Below, piece after piece: positions 25,550 to 37,639 of a stretch of DNA of 64,000 bases. Below the pieces are notes generated by a model. It searched no databases, was not told the DNA's origin, and saw only the letters and a program-made list of their open reading frames with translations. The stretch is taken from the NCBI GenBank assembly GCA_040506705.1, contig JBEVWG010000002.1, positions 1 through 64,000 on the forward strand. The letters run 5' to 3'. Positions within the stretch are counted from its first letter, which is position 1. Each line of letters begins with the position of its first letter. A program made the position numbers and the translations under genes. The stretch is from Thiodiazotropha sp040506705 (GTDB lineage: Bacteria; Pseudomonadota; Gammaproteobacteria; Chromatiales; Chromatiaceae).

Positions 25550-26175
25550 TTCCAGTCTTGGACAGCCATACGACCTTGTTCATTGACAGGACGAGCAATC
25601 AGTCCAGAGTGCGTTGCACTAACCCGAAAGCGAGCGCCTTTTTTTATTGGCATGTAGACCGAACTGCCATACATCACATCTAAAATTCCAAACCGATCTA
25701 TCAGGTATGATAACAGACCATCCAATTGAACGATTTCTGATGAAAGATGGTATGACTGTTGATCTTTTTGGCTATTCCGATACAACTTTCCACTTAGTGT
25801 CTCTAATCTCACAATGGGCTCTTTACCAAGCACAGTAAACCAGGGTTTCCATTTTATAAATCTGGCGTCAACTCGCCACTCATCCGCTGATATAAGATAG
25901 TTTGTTTCTCTACCATCAATAGTCAAATTTACACTGGCTCCCTGATCTGTAATCTCAGAAACCATCACCTCTACCAACTCAACTTCTTTAGTTAACTGAA
26001 TATAAGTTTGAAGATTTAATAGAAGCAAAAAAATTATTGTTGCTGAAAAAACAAGCATGGATCCGAATACACCACTAACACCTCCCCTCATTAGACGCCT
26101 TTGTATAATAATTTGGCGCACAGAGAGTATAAGTAACGACGATCCGATAATCAGTAGAACAAGGGCTATGAGCAT
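25546..26175 (-). CDS. membrane protein of unknown function
   Basis: Protein of 209 residues with two N-terminal membrane helices (~3-20 and ~38-57) and a soluble, likely periplasmic, beta-rich domain (~65-209). Similar proteins have been labelled cation/multidrug efflux pump in databases, but it lacks the size and topology of any pump, so I would not use that name. It is first in a chain with the M61 peptidase, birA and coaX, and overlaps the peptidase start by four bases (ATGA type). Confidence 0.7.
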   Translation of the reverse strand: MLIALVLLIIGSSLLILSVRQIIIQRRLMRGGVSGVFGSMLVFSATIIFLLLLNLQTYIQLTKEVELVEVMVSEITDQGASVNLTIDGRETNYLISADEWRVDARFIKWKPWFTVLGKEPIVRLETLSGKLYRNSQKDQQSYHLSSEIVQLDGLLSYLIDRFGILDVMYGSSVYMPIKKGARFRVSATHSGLIARPVNEQGRMAVQDWN

Positions 26176-26242
26176 TTGATGATATTAGGGCCTGTTAAGA
26201 CTAATGAATCTGTTGGCTAGGATTTTACGCTTTATAGCAAAA

Positions 26243-26276
26243 AAAAACCCCGTATCGTTTCCGATACGGGGTTTTT
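26243..26276 (-). terminator. intrinsic terminator of the rRNA operon
   Basis: A 15-bp stem (26243-26257 with 26262-26276, core CCCCGTATCG/CGATACGGGG) has a 4-base loop and a run of T on the minus-strand 3' side. It stands directly after 5S rRNA. Confidence 0.93.
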
Positions 26277-26283
26277 ACATAAA

Positions 26284-26402
26284 AACCTGGCAGTGACCTA
26301 CTTTAACATGGGGAAACCCCACACTATCATCGGCGCTATGTCGTTTCACTTCCGAGTTCGAGATGGGATCGGGTGGTACCAACATGCTATGGCCGCCAGG
26401 CA
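26284..26402 (-). rRNA. rrf: 5S ribosomal RNA
   Basis: About 119 bases on the minus strand, beginning TGCCTGGCGGCCATAGC, with the conserved CCCATCTCGAACTCGGAAG core and a 3' end whose CTGCCAGG pairs with the 5' end. It is the last gene of the rRNA operon. Ends are estimated from the terminal helix. Confidence 0.95.
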
Positions 26403-26507
26403 AACTGTTGGAGTCGCCCCAGCTGGGACGACTCGCATTCGGTTAGATCGCTTAAGTTTATTGAGTATGCGTTTGCTCGAACCAAACCCAAAACGTTTGG
26501 GTGTTAT

Positions 26508-29393
<2,886 letters not shown>

Positions 29394-29605
29394 ATATAAC
29401 CCCAAAAATTCTGGAGTTTGGTCGCTCGTACAAATGCAACATACCCAAGTAACTAAGTTTGAGAACTTAGTACTTATATAGATATTTTGGATGTCTCACG
29501 ACATCCGCCTATCTGCGATCTAACCTAATTTTTAAAGAGCAGTACTTCGAAAATACGAAGTGGCTAGCGTTTAATTCGCTAGACACTTAACACTTCCTGT
29601 CTATT
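29394..29605 (-). other. tRNA-Ala/23S spacer with BoxA
   Basis: Spacer of 212 bases carrying an antitermination BoxA-like sequence TGCTCTTTAAAAA (29529-29541) followed by TTAGGTTAG, similar to the leader BoxA, and the upstream arm of the 23S processing stem. Confidence 0.6.
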
Positions 29606-29681
29606 TGGTGGAGCCAGGGAGGATCGAACTCCCGACCTCCTGCGTGCAAGGCAGGCGCTCTCCCAGCTGAGCTATGGCCCC
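29606..29681 (-). tRNA. tRNA-Ala (TGC)
   Basis: A 76-base tRNA with encoded CCA. Acceptor GGGGCCA pairs with TGGCTCC allowing a G-T pair, the anticodon loop CTTGCAC gives anticodon TGC, and the T-arm has GAGTTCGATCC. It lies in the 16S-23S spacer. Confidence 0.97.
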
Positions 29682-29708
29682 TGAAGAGTCATCGTTTTCT
29701 GAACAAAT

Positions 29709-29785
<77 letters not shown>

Positions 29786-29845
29786 AAGTACTCAGTGCAG
29801 TACAGCTGCTTAGCTGTTCAACAGGTCTGTATCTGCTTCAACATC

Positions 29846-29872
29846 GGTTAGGTAACTTGTGTGGATGCTCCG
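29846..29872 (-). other. 3' arm of the 16S processing stem
   Basis: This 27-base stretch just past the 16S 3' end is complementary to 31544-31570 in the leader, with two positions differing. In the transcript the arms enclose 16S rRNA and form the long helix normally cut by RNase III. Confidence 0.8.
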
Positions 29873-29891
29873 AAGATCCGGGTAACATCTT

Positions 29892-31434
<1,543 letters not shown>

Positions 31435-31543
31435 AAGTTTGATAGCTGCTTATGGCAGCCAATCCTTTTGACTCGAGATTCTCGAAATAGAATTAACTAT
31501 TTTTTGAATGCTCTCTGTCGATCTTTTGGTTACCCAAAATCAA

Positions 31544-31570
31544 CGGAGCACCCACACAAATTACCTAACC
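31544..31570 (-). other. 5' arm of the 16S processing stem
   Basis: Leader sequence complementary over 27 bases to 29846-29872 on the other side of 16S rRNA, with two changed positions. It directly follows BoxA in the transcript. Confidence 0.8.
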
Positions 31571-31573
31571 TAA

Positions 31574-31586
31574 TTGTTAAAGAGCT
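31574..31586 (-). promoter_or_regulatory. rRNA leader BoxA antitermination site
   Basis: AGCTCTTTAACAA on the minus strand matches the TGCTCTTTAACA BoxA bound by NusB-NusE, in the expected place between the promoters and 16S. Confidence 0.75.
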
Positions 31587-31617
31587 TCTCAAAACTTTTG
31601 CTTGAGAAAGACCGCCT

Positions 31618-31645
31618 ATTTTACAGTGCCAGTAGCTTGTGTCAA
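31618..31645 (-). promoter_or_regulatory. rRNA promoter, proximal (fourth)
   Basis: -35 TTGACA (31640-31645) and -10 TAAAAT (31618-31623) with a 16-base spacer, followed by a G-rich AGGCGG discriminator. Confidence 0.7.
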
Positions 31646-31702
31646 GAAGTTTCTCAACCTTTTTCAAGCTGGCGGGTCATCCCGGCCTGTTAGAGAGCGC
31701 GT

Positions 31703-31730
31703 ATTCTACAGTCCATCAAGTCATTGTCAA
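31703..31730 (-). promoter_or_regulatory. rRNA promoter, third
   Basis: -35 TTGACA (31725-31730) and -10 TAGAAT (31703-31708) with a 16-base spacer and a GC-rich discriminator beginning ACGCGC. Confidence 0.75.
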
Positions 31731-31805
31731 CAACTATTTGAACTATTTATTACAACGCTCTTTCTTTCGTTTTACCGTCTCCGGTTCGACCGAAAGAGGA
31801 GGCGA

Positions 31806-31833
31806 ATTATACGTCGATCATTCCTGCCGTCAA
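31806..31833 (-). promoter_or_regulatory. rRNA promoter, second
   Basis: -35 TTGACG (31828-31833) and -10 TATAAT (31806-31811) with a 16-base spacer and the discriminator TCGCC. Confidence 0.75.
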
Positions 31834-31928
31834 CAAAAATCTGGAAAGAATTTTTATCGACTAATTTCGCCTCATCAACGCCTTGATTCGTGCTGCTTTC
31901 AGGCAGCGGTCAACTCAAGGAGACGCGC

Positions 31929-31956
31929 ATTATAAGCGTCAAATCTCTCAGGTCAA
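31929..31956 (-). promoter_or_regulatory. rRNA promoter, distal (first)
   Basis: -35 TTGACC (31951-31956) and consensus -10 TATAAT (31929-31934) with a 16-base spacer and a GCGCGTC discriminator. An A/T-rich stretch upstream could act as an UP element. Confidence 0.8.
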
Positions 31957-32023
31957 GAACAATTTCAAACTAAATTAAAGATCGACAAAATCACCATATA
32001 TATAAGTATTGATCCCTAAGGGA

Positions 32024-33223
32024 TCAGCTCACAGTGATACGCGCAAAGCGTCGCTTACCTACCTGGTAGACAGCAGTCGAACCCACTTTGACAGTTATCG
32101 ATTGATCTTCCATCTTTTCACCATCGATACGTACTGCGCCTTGCTTTATCATTCGATTGGCCTCAGAGGTACTTTTCACCAGCCCCCCATCTTTCAGAAG
32201 ATTCGCTATTGGATAGCCATCTCCTTCAGGCTTAAGATCATGCTCTGGCATTTCATCGGGCATCTGGCCCTTCTGAAATCTGGCCACAAAGGCCTGGTGT
32301 GCTTTCTCCGCCATCTCCTTGGAATGAAATCGCTCTACCAACTCCTCGGCAAGGCGCACCTTCACATCCCGGGGATTACCTCCCTTAGAGACCTCGTCCT
32401 TCCAACTCTCAATCTCACTCATTGGCCTGAAACTGAGTAGCTCATAGTAGCGCCACATAAGGTCATCGGAGATTGACATTACTTTGCCAAACATCTCCTC
32501 CGGTGGATCTGTGATACCAATATAGTTATTAAGCGACTTGGACATCTTTTGCACACCATCCAAACCCTCAAGAATAGGCAATGTGATAACCACCTGCGGC
32601 TCCTGAGCGTAGGATTCCTGGAGCTGGCGCCCCACTAACAGATTGAATTTCTGGTCTGTCCCCCCCAGCTCAACGTCAGCCTTGAGCGCAACGGAGTCGT
32701 ACCCCTGCACCAAGGGATAGAGAAATTCATGGATAGCGATTGGCTGACCACCGGTATAGCGCTTATTGAAGTCATCCCGCTCCAACATCCTGGCTACGGT
32801 ATGTTTTGCCGCCAACTGAATCAAATCAACAGCTGACATCTCCCCCATCCAGGATGAGTTAAAAAGCACAGTAGTCTTGCTGGGATCAAGAATTTTGAAT
32901 ATTTGATGCTCATAGGTCTTGGCATTTTCCAAGACTTCATCTCGTGTTAGTGGTGGCCGGGTGGCACTTTTCCCTGTTGGATCTCCGATCATGCCGGTAA
33001 AATCCCCAATCAGAAAGATCACTTCGTGACCCAACTCCTGGAATTGCCTGAGTTTATTTATCAGAACAGTGTGGCCGATATGTAAATCAGGGGCAGTTGG
33101 GTCAAATCCTGCTTTTATTTTGAGTGGTTTGCCACGCTCGAGCTTCTTGACCAGCAGCTCCTCAGGCAAAACCTCTTCCGTACCTCGTTTAATTAGATCT
33201 AGGGAACCTATGACATCGATCAT
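32024..33223 (-). CDS. tyrS: tyrosyl-tRNA synthetase
   Basis: Class I aminoacyl-tRNA synthetase that charges tRNA-Tyr, 399 residues. The HIGH motif is in PDLHIGHTVLINKL and the signature loop is KMSKSLNNYIG, with GGTDQKFNLLVGRQLQ between them. A C-terminal S4-like RNA-binding domain (~335-399, NRMIKQGAVRIDGEKM) completes the TyrRS of the shorter, E. coli TyrZ-like group. It is divergent from the M23 peptidase gene. A 7-bp hairpin TGATCCC-TAA-GGGATCA (32010-32026) covers the stop codon but has no T tract. Confidence 0.96.
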   Translation of the reverse strand: MIDVIGSLDLIKRGTEEVLPEELLVKKLERGKPLKIKAGFDPTAPDLHIGHTVLINKLRQFQELGHEVIFLIGDFTGMIGDPTGKSATRPPLTRDEVLENAKTYEHQIFKILDPSKTTVLFNSSWMGEMSAVDLIQLAAKHTVARMLERDDFNKRYTGGQPIAIHEFLYPLVQGYDSVALKADVELGGTDQKFNLLVGRQLQESYAQEPQVVITLPILEGLDGVQKMSKSLNNYIGITDPPEEMFGKVMSISDDLMWRYYELLSFRPMSEIESWKDEVSKGGNPRDVKVRLAEELVERFHSKEMAEKAHQAFVARFQKGQMPDEMPEHDLKPEGDGYPIANLLKDGGLVKSTSEANRMIKQGAVRIDGEKMEDQSITVKVGSTAVYQVGKRRFARITVS

Positions 33224-33372
33224 TTATCAAATCTCAAAAATTAAGACAATGGTTGCACACTCTACTAGAAGCATCTGATAAAATTAACCATTAAGCGTTA
33301 TGATTCTTTGTTCTATCATTAAGACTTATAACCGAGTTCTAATATTGAGGTACCTTACTGCACTATTGAATC

Positions 33373-34857
33373 GTGCAGCAATTCATCATGCAAGATTTTA
33401 AATCGTATACATTAGAGAGAAGACCCGCCAGAGGCCAGCTTGTAAAGCGCCTGGTTTTCGCTTTGATTTTCCTGGTTATTCTTGCATTGGGTTTCCTGTT
33501 TCTGATCTCTAATCCGGGAGATGCCCCCAAATCAGAAACGCGCCAGAATTCTGAATCAGAGAGCCAACCTGAGCAAAATAGAAAGCTGATTCTTCCTCTG
33601 ACCCTCCCAGGACAACCCGACGACAGTAGCCAGCAGCCCCCCGAAAACCAGAGTCCGGCAGGATTCATCAAAGAGGCGGTAGCCGCAGATCAGCCAAATA
33701 CCCCCATAGAGCCAGAAGTCGTCCCGACTGAACCAATAAAAAAAGAGACCCACGAAATCTCTTACAAGATTCGCAGTGGTGACTCAATGGCCTCTATATT
33801 TAAGAAACATGATCTCAGCGCCAATCTGTTACACAGGATTGTTCACTCCAGTAAGACCGCGAAGCAGCTAACAGCTATTAAGCCGGGAGAGATGCTCTAT
33901 CTTGAGTTCGATTCAGAACAGCAACTGGTGGCTCTACGCTTGGCACACAGCAAGATCGACAGTATTGAAATCGCGGTGACAGATGATGGCTTCGATGCCA
34001 CGGAAATGAGTAGAGCGGTTGATACACGCAATGCACACTTGAGTGGTGTAATAGAAAACTCACTCTATCTATCAGCAAAAAAAGCGGGCCTGCCTGAGAA
34101 ATTGATCATGCAACTTGCAGATATCTTTGGTTGGGATATCGACTTTGCGCTAGAGATTCGATCTGGAGATCGCTTTACCGTAATTTTTGAAGAGGACTAT
34201 CTGGACGGCGAAAAATTGCGGGATGGCCCAATTCTGGCCGCCGAATTTATAAACCAGGGCCGTACCTACCAAGCATTACGCTATGTCGATGACACTGGAC
34301 ACGCTGACTACTATACCCCTGAGGGTAGAAGTATGCGTAAAGCCTTTTTGCGTGCCCCTGTAGATTTCAGACGCATTTCTTCAAAATTCACCAGGGAGCG
34401 CTGGCATCCTGTACTTGGTAAAAAACGGCCTCACCGCGGTGTGGATTACGCAGCGAGAACCGGCACACCCATCAGATCCTCGGGTGATGGGAAAATCATC
34501 TTTCGTGGCAAAAAGGGTGGATATGGCAACACATTGATTATCCAGCATGGTCAAACCTACACCACACTCTATGCTCACCTCTCGCGCTATAACAAGAAAG
34601 CAAAGAAAGGTAGACGGGTTAAGCAGGGGCAGGTCATCGGCTATGTAGGTAAAACAGGAATGGCTACAGGCCCCCATTTGCACTATGAGTTCAGAGTCAA
34701 TGGCGTTCATCGCAACCCTTTGACTGTGAAATTGCCAGCGGCGCAACCAATTGCAAAAAAATATCGCGATGACTTCCAGATCAAGGTTCGACCTTTGATC
34801 TCAACATTGGAGACTATCAGTCGCACACTTGTAGCTGATGCTAAAACCCAGCTTTAG
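33373..34857 (+). CDS. M23 family peptidoglycan endopeptidase (MepM-like)
   Basis: Murein hydrolase of about 494 residues. One membrane anchor (~25-48, LVFALIFLVILALGFLFLI) is followed by a Pro/Glu-rich linker, an OapA/LysM-like domain (~125-185, SYKIRSGDSMASIFKKHDLS), a middle domain, and a C-terminal M23 LytM domain (~335-440) with HRGVDYAARTGTP and GPHLHYEFRVNG, the zinc-binding His/Asp set. It should cleave peptide cross-links in the periplasm. The start is either GTG 33373 or ATG 33388, neither with a convincing ribosome site. The gene next to tyrS encodes this protein in many gammaproteobacteria. Confidence 0.92.
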   Translation: MQQFIMQDFKSYTLERRPARGQLVKRLVFALIFLVILALGFLFLISNPGDAPKSETRQNSESESQPEQNRKLILPLTLPGQPDDSSQQPPENQSPAGFIKEAVAADQPNTPIEPEVVPTEPIKKETHEISYKIRSGDSMASIFKKHDLSANLLHRIVHSSKTAKQLTAIKPGEMLYLEFDSEQQLVALRLAHSKIDSIEIAVTDDGFDATEMSRAVDTRNAHLSGVIENSLYLSAKKAGLPEKLIMQLADIFGWDIDFALEIRSGDRFTVIFEEDYLDGEKLRDGPILAAEFINQGRTYQALRYVDDTGHADYYTPEGRSMRKAFLRAPVDFRRISSKFTRERWHPVLGKKRPHRGVDYAARTGTPIRSSGDGKIIFRGKKGGYGNTLIIQHGQTYTTLYAHLSRYNKKAKKGRRVKQGQVIGYVGKTGMATGPHLHYEFRVNGVHRNPLTVKLPAAQPIAKKYRDDFQIKVRPLISTLETISRTLVADAKTQL

Positions 34858-34974
34858 AGCTGACCCTTACCTGGATCAAGCCTTGGTTGCATTAATGTTG
34901 TAGCCGTTGAATTTGTTTTAATTAACACTAGTGCATGGCAAGAGTGAGGTCGATATACCTGAGAAGCTTGCCAA

Positions 34975-36666
34975 TCAATTGATGGCGTTTGTCGCTTTAG
35001 AGTTTGATGCTTCGTAGATGACTGTTCTATTTCGCCCCTGCTGTTTGGCCATATAGAGGGCGCAGTCTGCCGCCTCCAACAAACATTTCGACGAAGACTC
35101 CAGACATTGACTCAAGGATGCCAAGCCAATGCTTATGGTAATGGAGACACCATCAATAACGACCTGACTTACAGCTTTGCGGATATCTTCCGCTGTCTTC
35201 ATTCCACCCTCTACACCTGTACCAGTCAAAATCACTGAGAACTCTTCACCACCATAACGACAGGCATAATCTGAATCCCTTAGCCGTTTCATCAAAAGGT
35301 GACCGAAAGTCTTTAACATCCTGTCACCCATACCGTGACCATAGGTATCATTCAGTCGCTTGAAATGATCCATATCCAACATCAGCAGGGTCAGGGATTT
35401 GTTTCGCTCTTTTGCCTCAGAAACTGACTGGGCAAGCACATCAGTGAGTGAACGCCGATTCAATAGCCCCGTCAGCTCATCCTTATAGGAGATGGCCTCC
35501 AGGTATGCTTCACGGTTTTTTTGTGCAGTCACATCGCGAATCAACGCAGCCTTACCGAGCATCTCACCCTGCTGGGTATGTATACAGGCAGCCATTACAC
35601 TCAGATAGCGCTCGCCTAACAGAGCAGTCTCAGCATAGTTCGAATCGGGATGCTCCAGCAGTCTCTTCATGATTTCCGGATCGTCGACCAGATTCTCAAA
35701 TTCCTGGCTGACAATTTCTGATCTTTCCCTTCCTATCAACTGTTCAGCTGAAGGATTTACTAAAACTATATCTCCTTCATTATCTGTAACAACAATACCT
35801 TCACCCGCATTAAGAATAATGGTGGTTAGCTTATCCTGCTCTAACTCCATACCTGTATAGGTTTCAAGCAATTTTTTAGTCATTCTGTTGAATGAACGAG
35901 CCATGTGACCTAACTCATCCTCACTCAACTCAGGTACCTGTTGATTCAGTTTCCCCTGCTCTACCCGATGCATTGCAGTAGTCACCCGTCTTATTGGTGA
36001 CATAACCACATTGTTCAACAGCACATAAGTGATCGACAAAAACAGAACCAACACCACAAAAAGCACCAATGTGGCCCAATTTCGACTCTCCGAAATCGCC
36101 TGATCAATATTCCGCATTGAGGTTGTAAGTTGAGCAAAGCCAATGATCCCATTTGCACTACCATGGCATCGATGGCAAACAGACGTACTGAGAATGGGTG
36201 TCAAAACCTTATATTGTTGCTTAGCATCATCGATAATCCGGTATATTTCACCGCTGCTCCTTGCGCTAACCAAGGCTGGATCATCGTTTCCATACAAACG
36301 ATTAATCTCTGTCTCTTCACGTTCAATAAATAGCGTTTCGCCATTTAATTTATTGACCTTGCGTATGGTGTCATTGTCGAGAAATGCCTCAACACCATTC
36401 AAACGCACAAAGCGGAAATCTTCTAACTCGAGTTCACTCTTGATCTCTTCTGCATAGCGCTGGGCAATATTCGCTTTGCCCGTTTCCATAATTACTCTGA
36501 GCCCCGCCACAACCGTTGAGACCATGCGATCAGTGACCAGCTTTTGCTCTTTGATGATAATTGCGCGTTGGCTTTGGGTGTAGAATAGAATCAATCCCAC
36601 CATGGATACCATGGCAGTTATACCGACCACCATCAAGATCTTCGCGCCGATACTGTTTTTTATCAT
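34975..36666 (-). CDS. diguanylate cyclase with CxxCH (DUF3365-like) sensor, HAMP and PAS
   Basis: Membrane protein of 563 residues. Helix 1 is at ~8-30 and a periplasmic Tll0287/DUF3365-like domain (~35-190) contains C164-H-R-C167-H168, a covalent heme c attachment motif. Helix 2 is at ~193-215, followed by HAMP (~215-270), PAS (~275-390) and GGDEF (~395-555) domains. The cyclase signature is intact, RYGGEEFSVIL, with MLDMDHFKRLNDTYGHGMGD upstream, so it likely makes cyclic di-GMP. The heme suggests sensing of redox state or a diatomic gas in the periplasm. It is monocistronic and convergent with the M23 gene. Confidence 0.9.
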   Translation of the reverse strand: MIKNSIGAKILMVVGITAMVSMVGLILFYTQSQRAIIIKEQKLVTDRMVSTVVAGLRVIMETGKANIAQRYAEEIKSELELEDFRFVRLNGVEAFLDNDTIRKVNKLNGETLFIEREETEINRLYGNDDPALVSARSSGEIYRIIDDAKQQYKVLTPILSTSVCHRCHGSANGIIGFAQLTTSMRNIDQAISESRNWATLVLFVVLVLFLSITYVLLNNVVMSPIRRVTTAMHRVEQGKLNQQVPELSEDELGHMARSFNRMTKKLLETYTGMELEQDKLTTIILNAGEGIVVTDNEGDIVLVNPSAEQLIGRERSEIVSQEFENLVDDPEIMKRLLEHPDSNYAETALLGERYLSVMAACIHTQQGEMLGKAALIRDVTAQKNREAYLEAISYKDELTGLLNRRSLTDVLAQSVSEAKERNKSLTLLMLDMDHFKRLNDTYGHGMGDRMLKTFGHLLMKRLRDSDYACRYGGEEFSVILTGTGVEGGMKTAEDIRKAVSQVVIDGVSITISIGLASLSQCLESSSKCLLEAADCALYMAKQQGRNRTVIYEASNSKATNAIN

Positions 36667-37006
36667 GTCCTGTTGAAACCCGTGACCTGATCACTTCATC
36701 AATTTTGTTTTATAAATACCCTCTTATCCATAAGCGTGGTATATACCAGACTCTCTTTTTCAACTAGTTTGTTTAAACAACATTGTCAAAGTGTGAGACT
36801 GGCAATGCTCAACCTGTGGGAAATTCCAATAGTCCACTCAGGAATCAGAGTGGAGCCAATCCATGCAAAATAAGGAATATCCTTCATATCATCGACCATT
36901 TACAACTTGCCTTTAGTAATCTGATATTTCACTGCCCTGGATCAGGGAAGTAGTTGATACTAATAAAGTAATATATAAGCATTCAAAGATCTCGGGTTCC
37001 AGGTCC
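36667..37006. other. 340-base intergenic region before the sdh operon
   Basis: No gene is supported. It separates the divergent heme-cyclase gene and the sdh operon and should contain both promoters. Visible structures are a 12-bp palindrome TTGTTTAAACAA (36769-36780) and a short hairpin CCCTG-GAT-CAGGG (about 36934-36946). I could not fix a promoter with confidence. Confidence 0.45.
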
Positions 37007-37639
37007 ATGCACACCTCTATCCAGGATACTCATTTCCTATTGCGTCGGCTCCATTCTCTGCTGGGCCTCCTGCCCATTGGTGGTTTTTTACTCTTTCATC
37101 TTTGGGAAAACTCCCAATCTCGGTTTGGCCCCGAGCACTATAATGAGCAGGTTGTTGGCTGGCTTCAAAGTCTCAACTATCTAACCCTTCTAGAGATATT
37201 CATGATCGCACTGCCGCTGTTGCTGCATGCAGGCTACGGTTTGGTGATACTGAAGAGTGGAAATAGCAATTTATCCACCTTCCCTTGGGCGGGAAACATC
37301 CGTTACAGTCTGCAGCGATTTTCCGGCATCGCAATTCTGCTGTTTTTGCTGATGCATATTGGCTGGACTCGTTTATGGGGAATATGGGAACCTGACATCA
37401 AAGCTGACCTTTTCACTCACATGCAGCAATTACTCTCTCATCCAGTCATATTTCTTCTCTATTTTTTCGGGCTACTGCTTTCCATTTTTCATCTATGTAA
37501 CGGTCTATGGAGTATGGCCATCAGCTGGGGTATTACAACCACTCCTCAGGCTCAGCGGATCTGGCTCTACGTCTGTAGCATACTGTCGCTGTTGCTGTTT
37601 GCTCTTGGTCTACATGGCATGCTGGGCTTTTTGCTATGA
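37007..37639 (+). CDS. sdhC: type B succinate dehydrogenase/fumarate reductase cytochrome b subunit
   Basis: Membrane anchor of 210 residues with five hydrophobic helices. It is a single-subunit anchor of the di-heme type B kind rather than the SdhC-SdhD pair usual in gammaproteobacteria. Histidines at 16, 31, 74, 117 and 162 have nearly the spacing of the conserved His of the Bacillus SdhC, four of which bind two b hemes. RRLHSLLGLLPIGGFLLFHLWEN and LMHIGWTR are typical. The enzyme would transfer electrons between succinate/fumarate and quinone. It overlaps sdhA by four bases (ATGA). Confidence 0.9.
   Translation: MHTSIQDTHFLLRRLHSLLGLLPIGGFLLFHLWENSQSRFGPEHYNEQVVGWLQSLNYLTLLEIFMIALPLLLHAGYGLVILKSGNSNLSTFPWAGNIRYSLQRFSGIAILLFLLMHIGWTRLWGIWEPDIKADLFTHMQQLLSHPVIFLLYFFGLLLSIFHLCNGLWSMAISWGITTTPQAQRIWLYVCSILSLLLFALGLHGMLGFLL

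Larger units (their letters stand above)
31435..32023 (-). other. rRNA operon leader and promoter region
   Basis: This 589-base region between tyrS and 16S holds four tandem sigma-70 promoters, a BoxA and the 5' arm of the 16S processing stem, all on the minus strand and listed separately. Reading frames on the plus strand here are not supported. Confidence 0.85.

Noticed and set aside
32010..32026. Terminator at the tyrS stop codon
   Set aside because: The 7-bp hairpin has no T tract on the minus strand, so I could not support it as a terminator.
36769..36780. TTGTTTAAACAA as a regulator site for the sdh operon
   Set aside because: It is only 12 bases, A/T-rich and distant from the gene, so chance is a fair explanation. 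It is noted only in the region entry.
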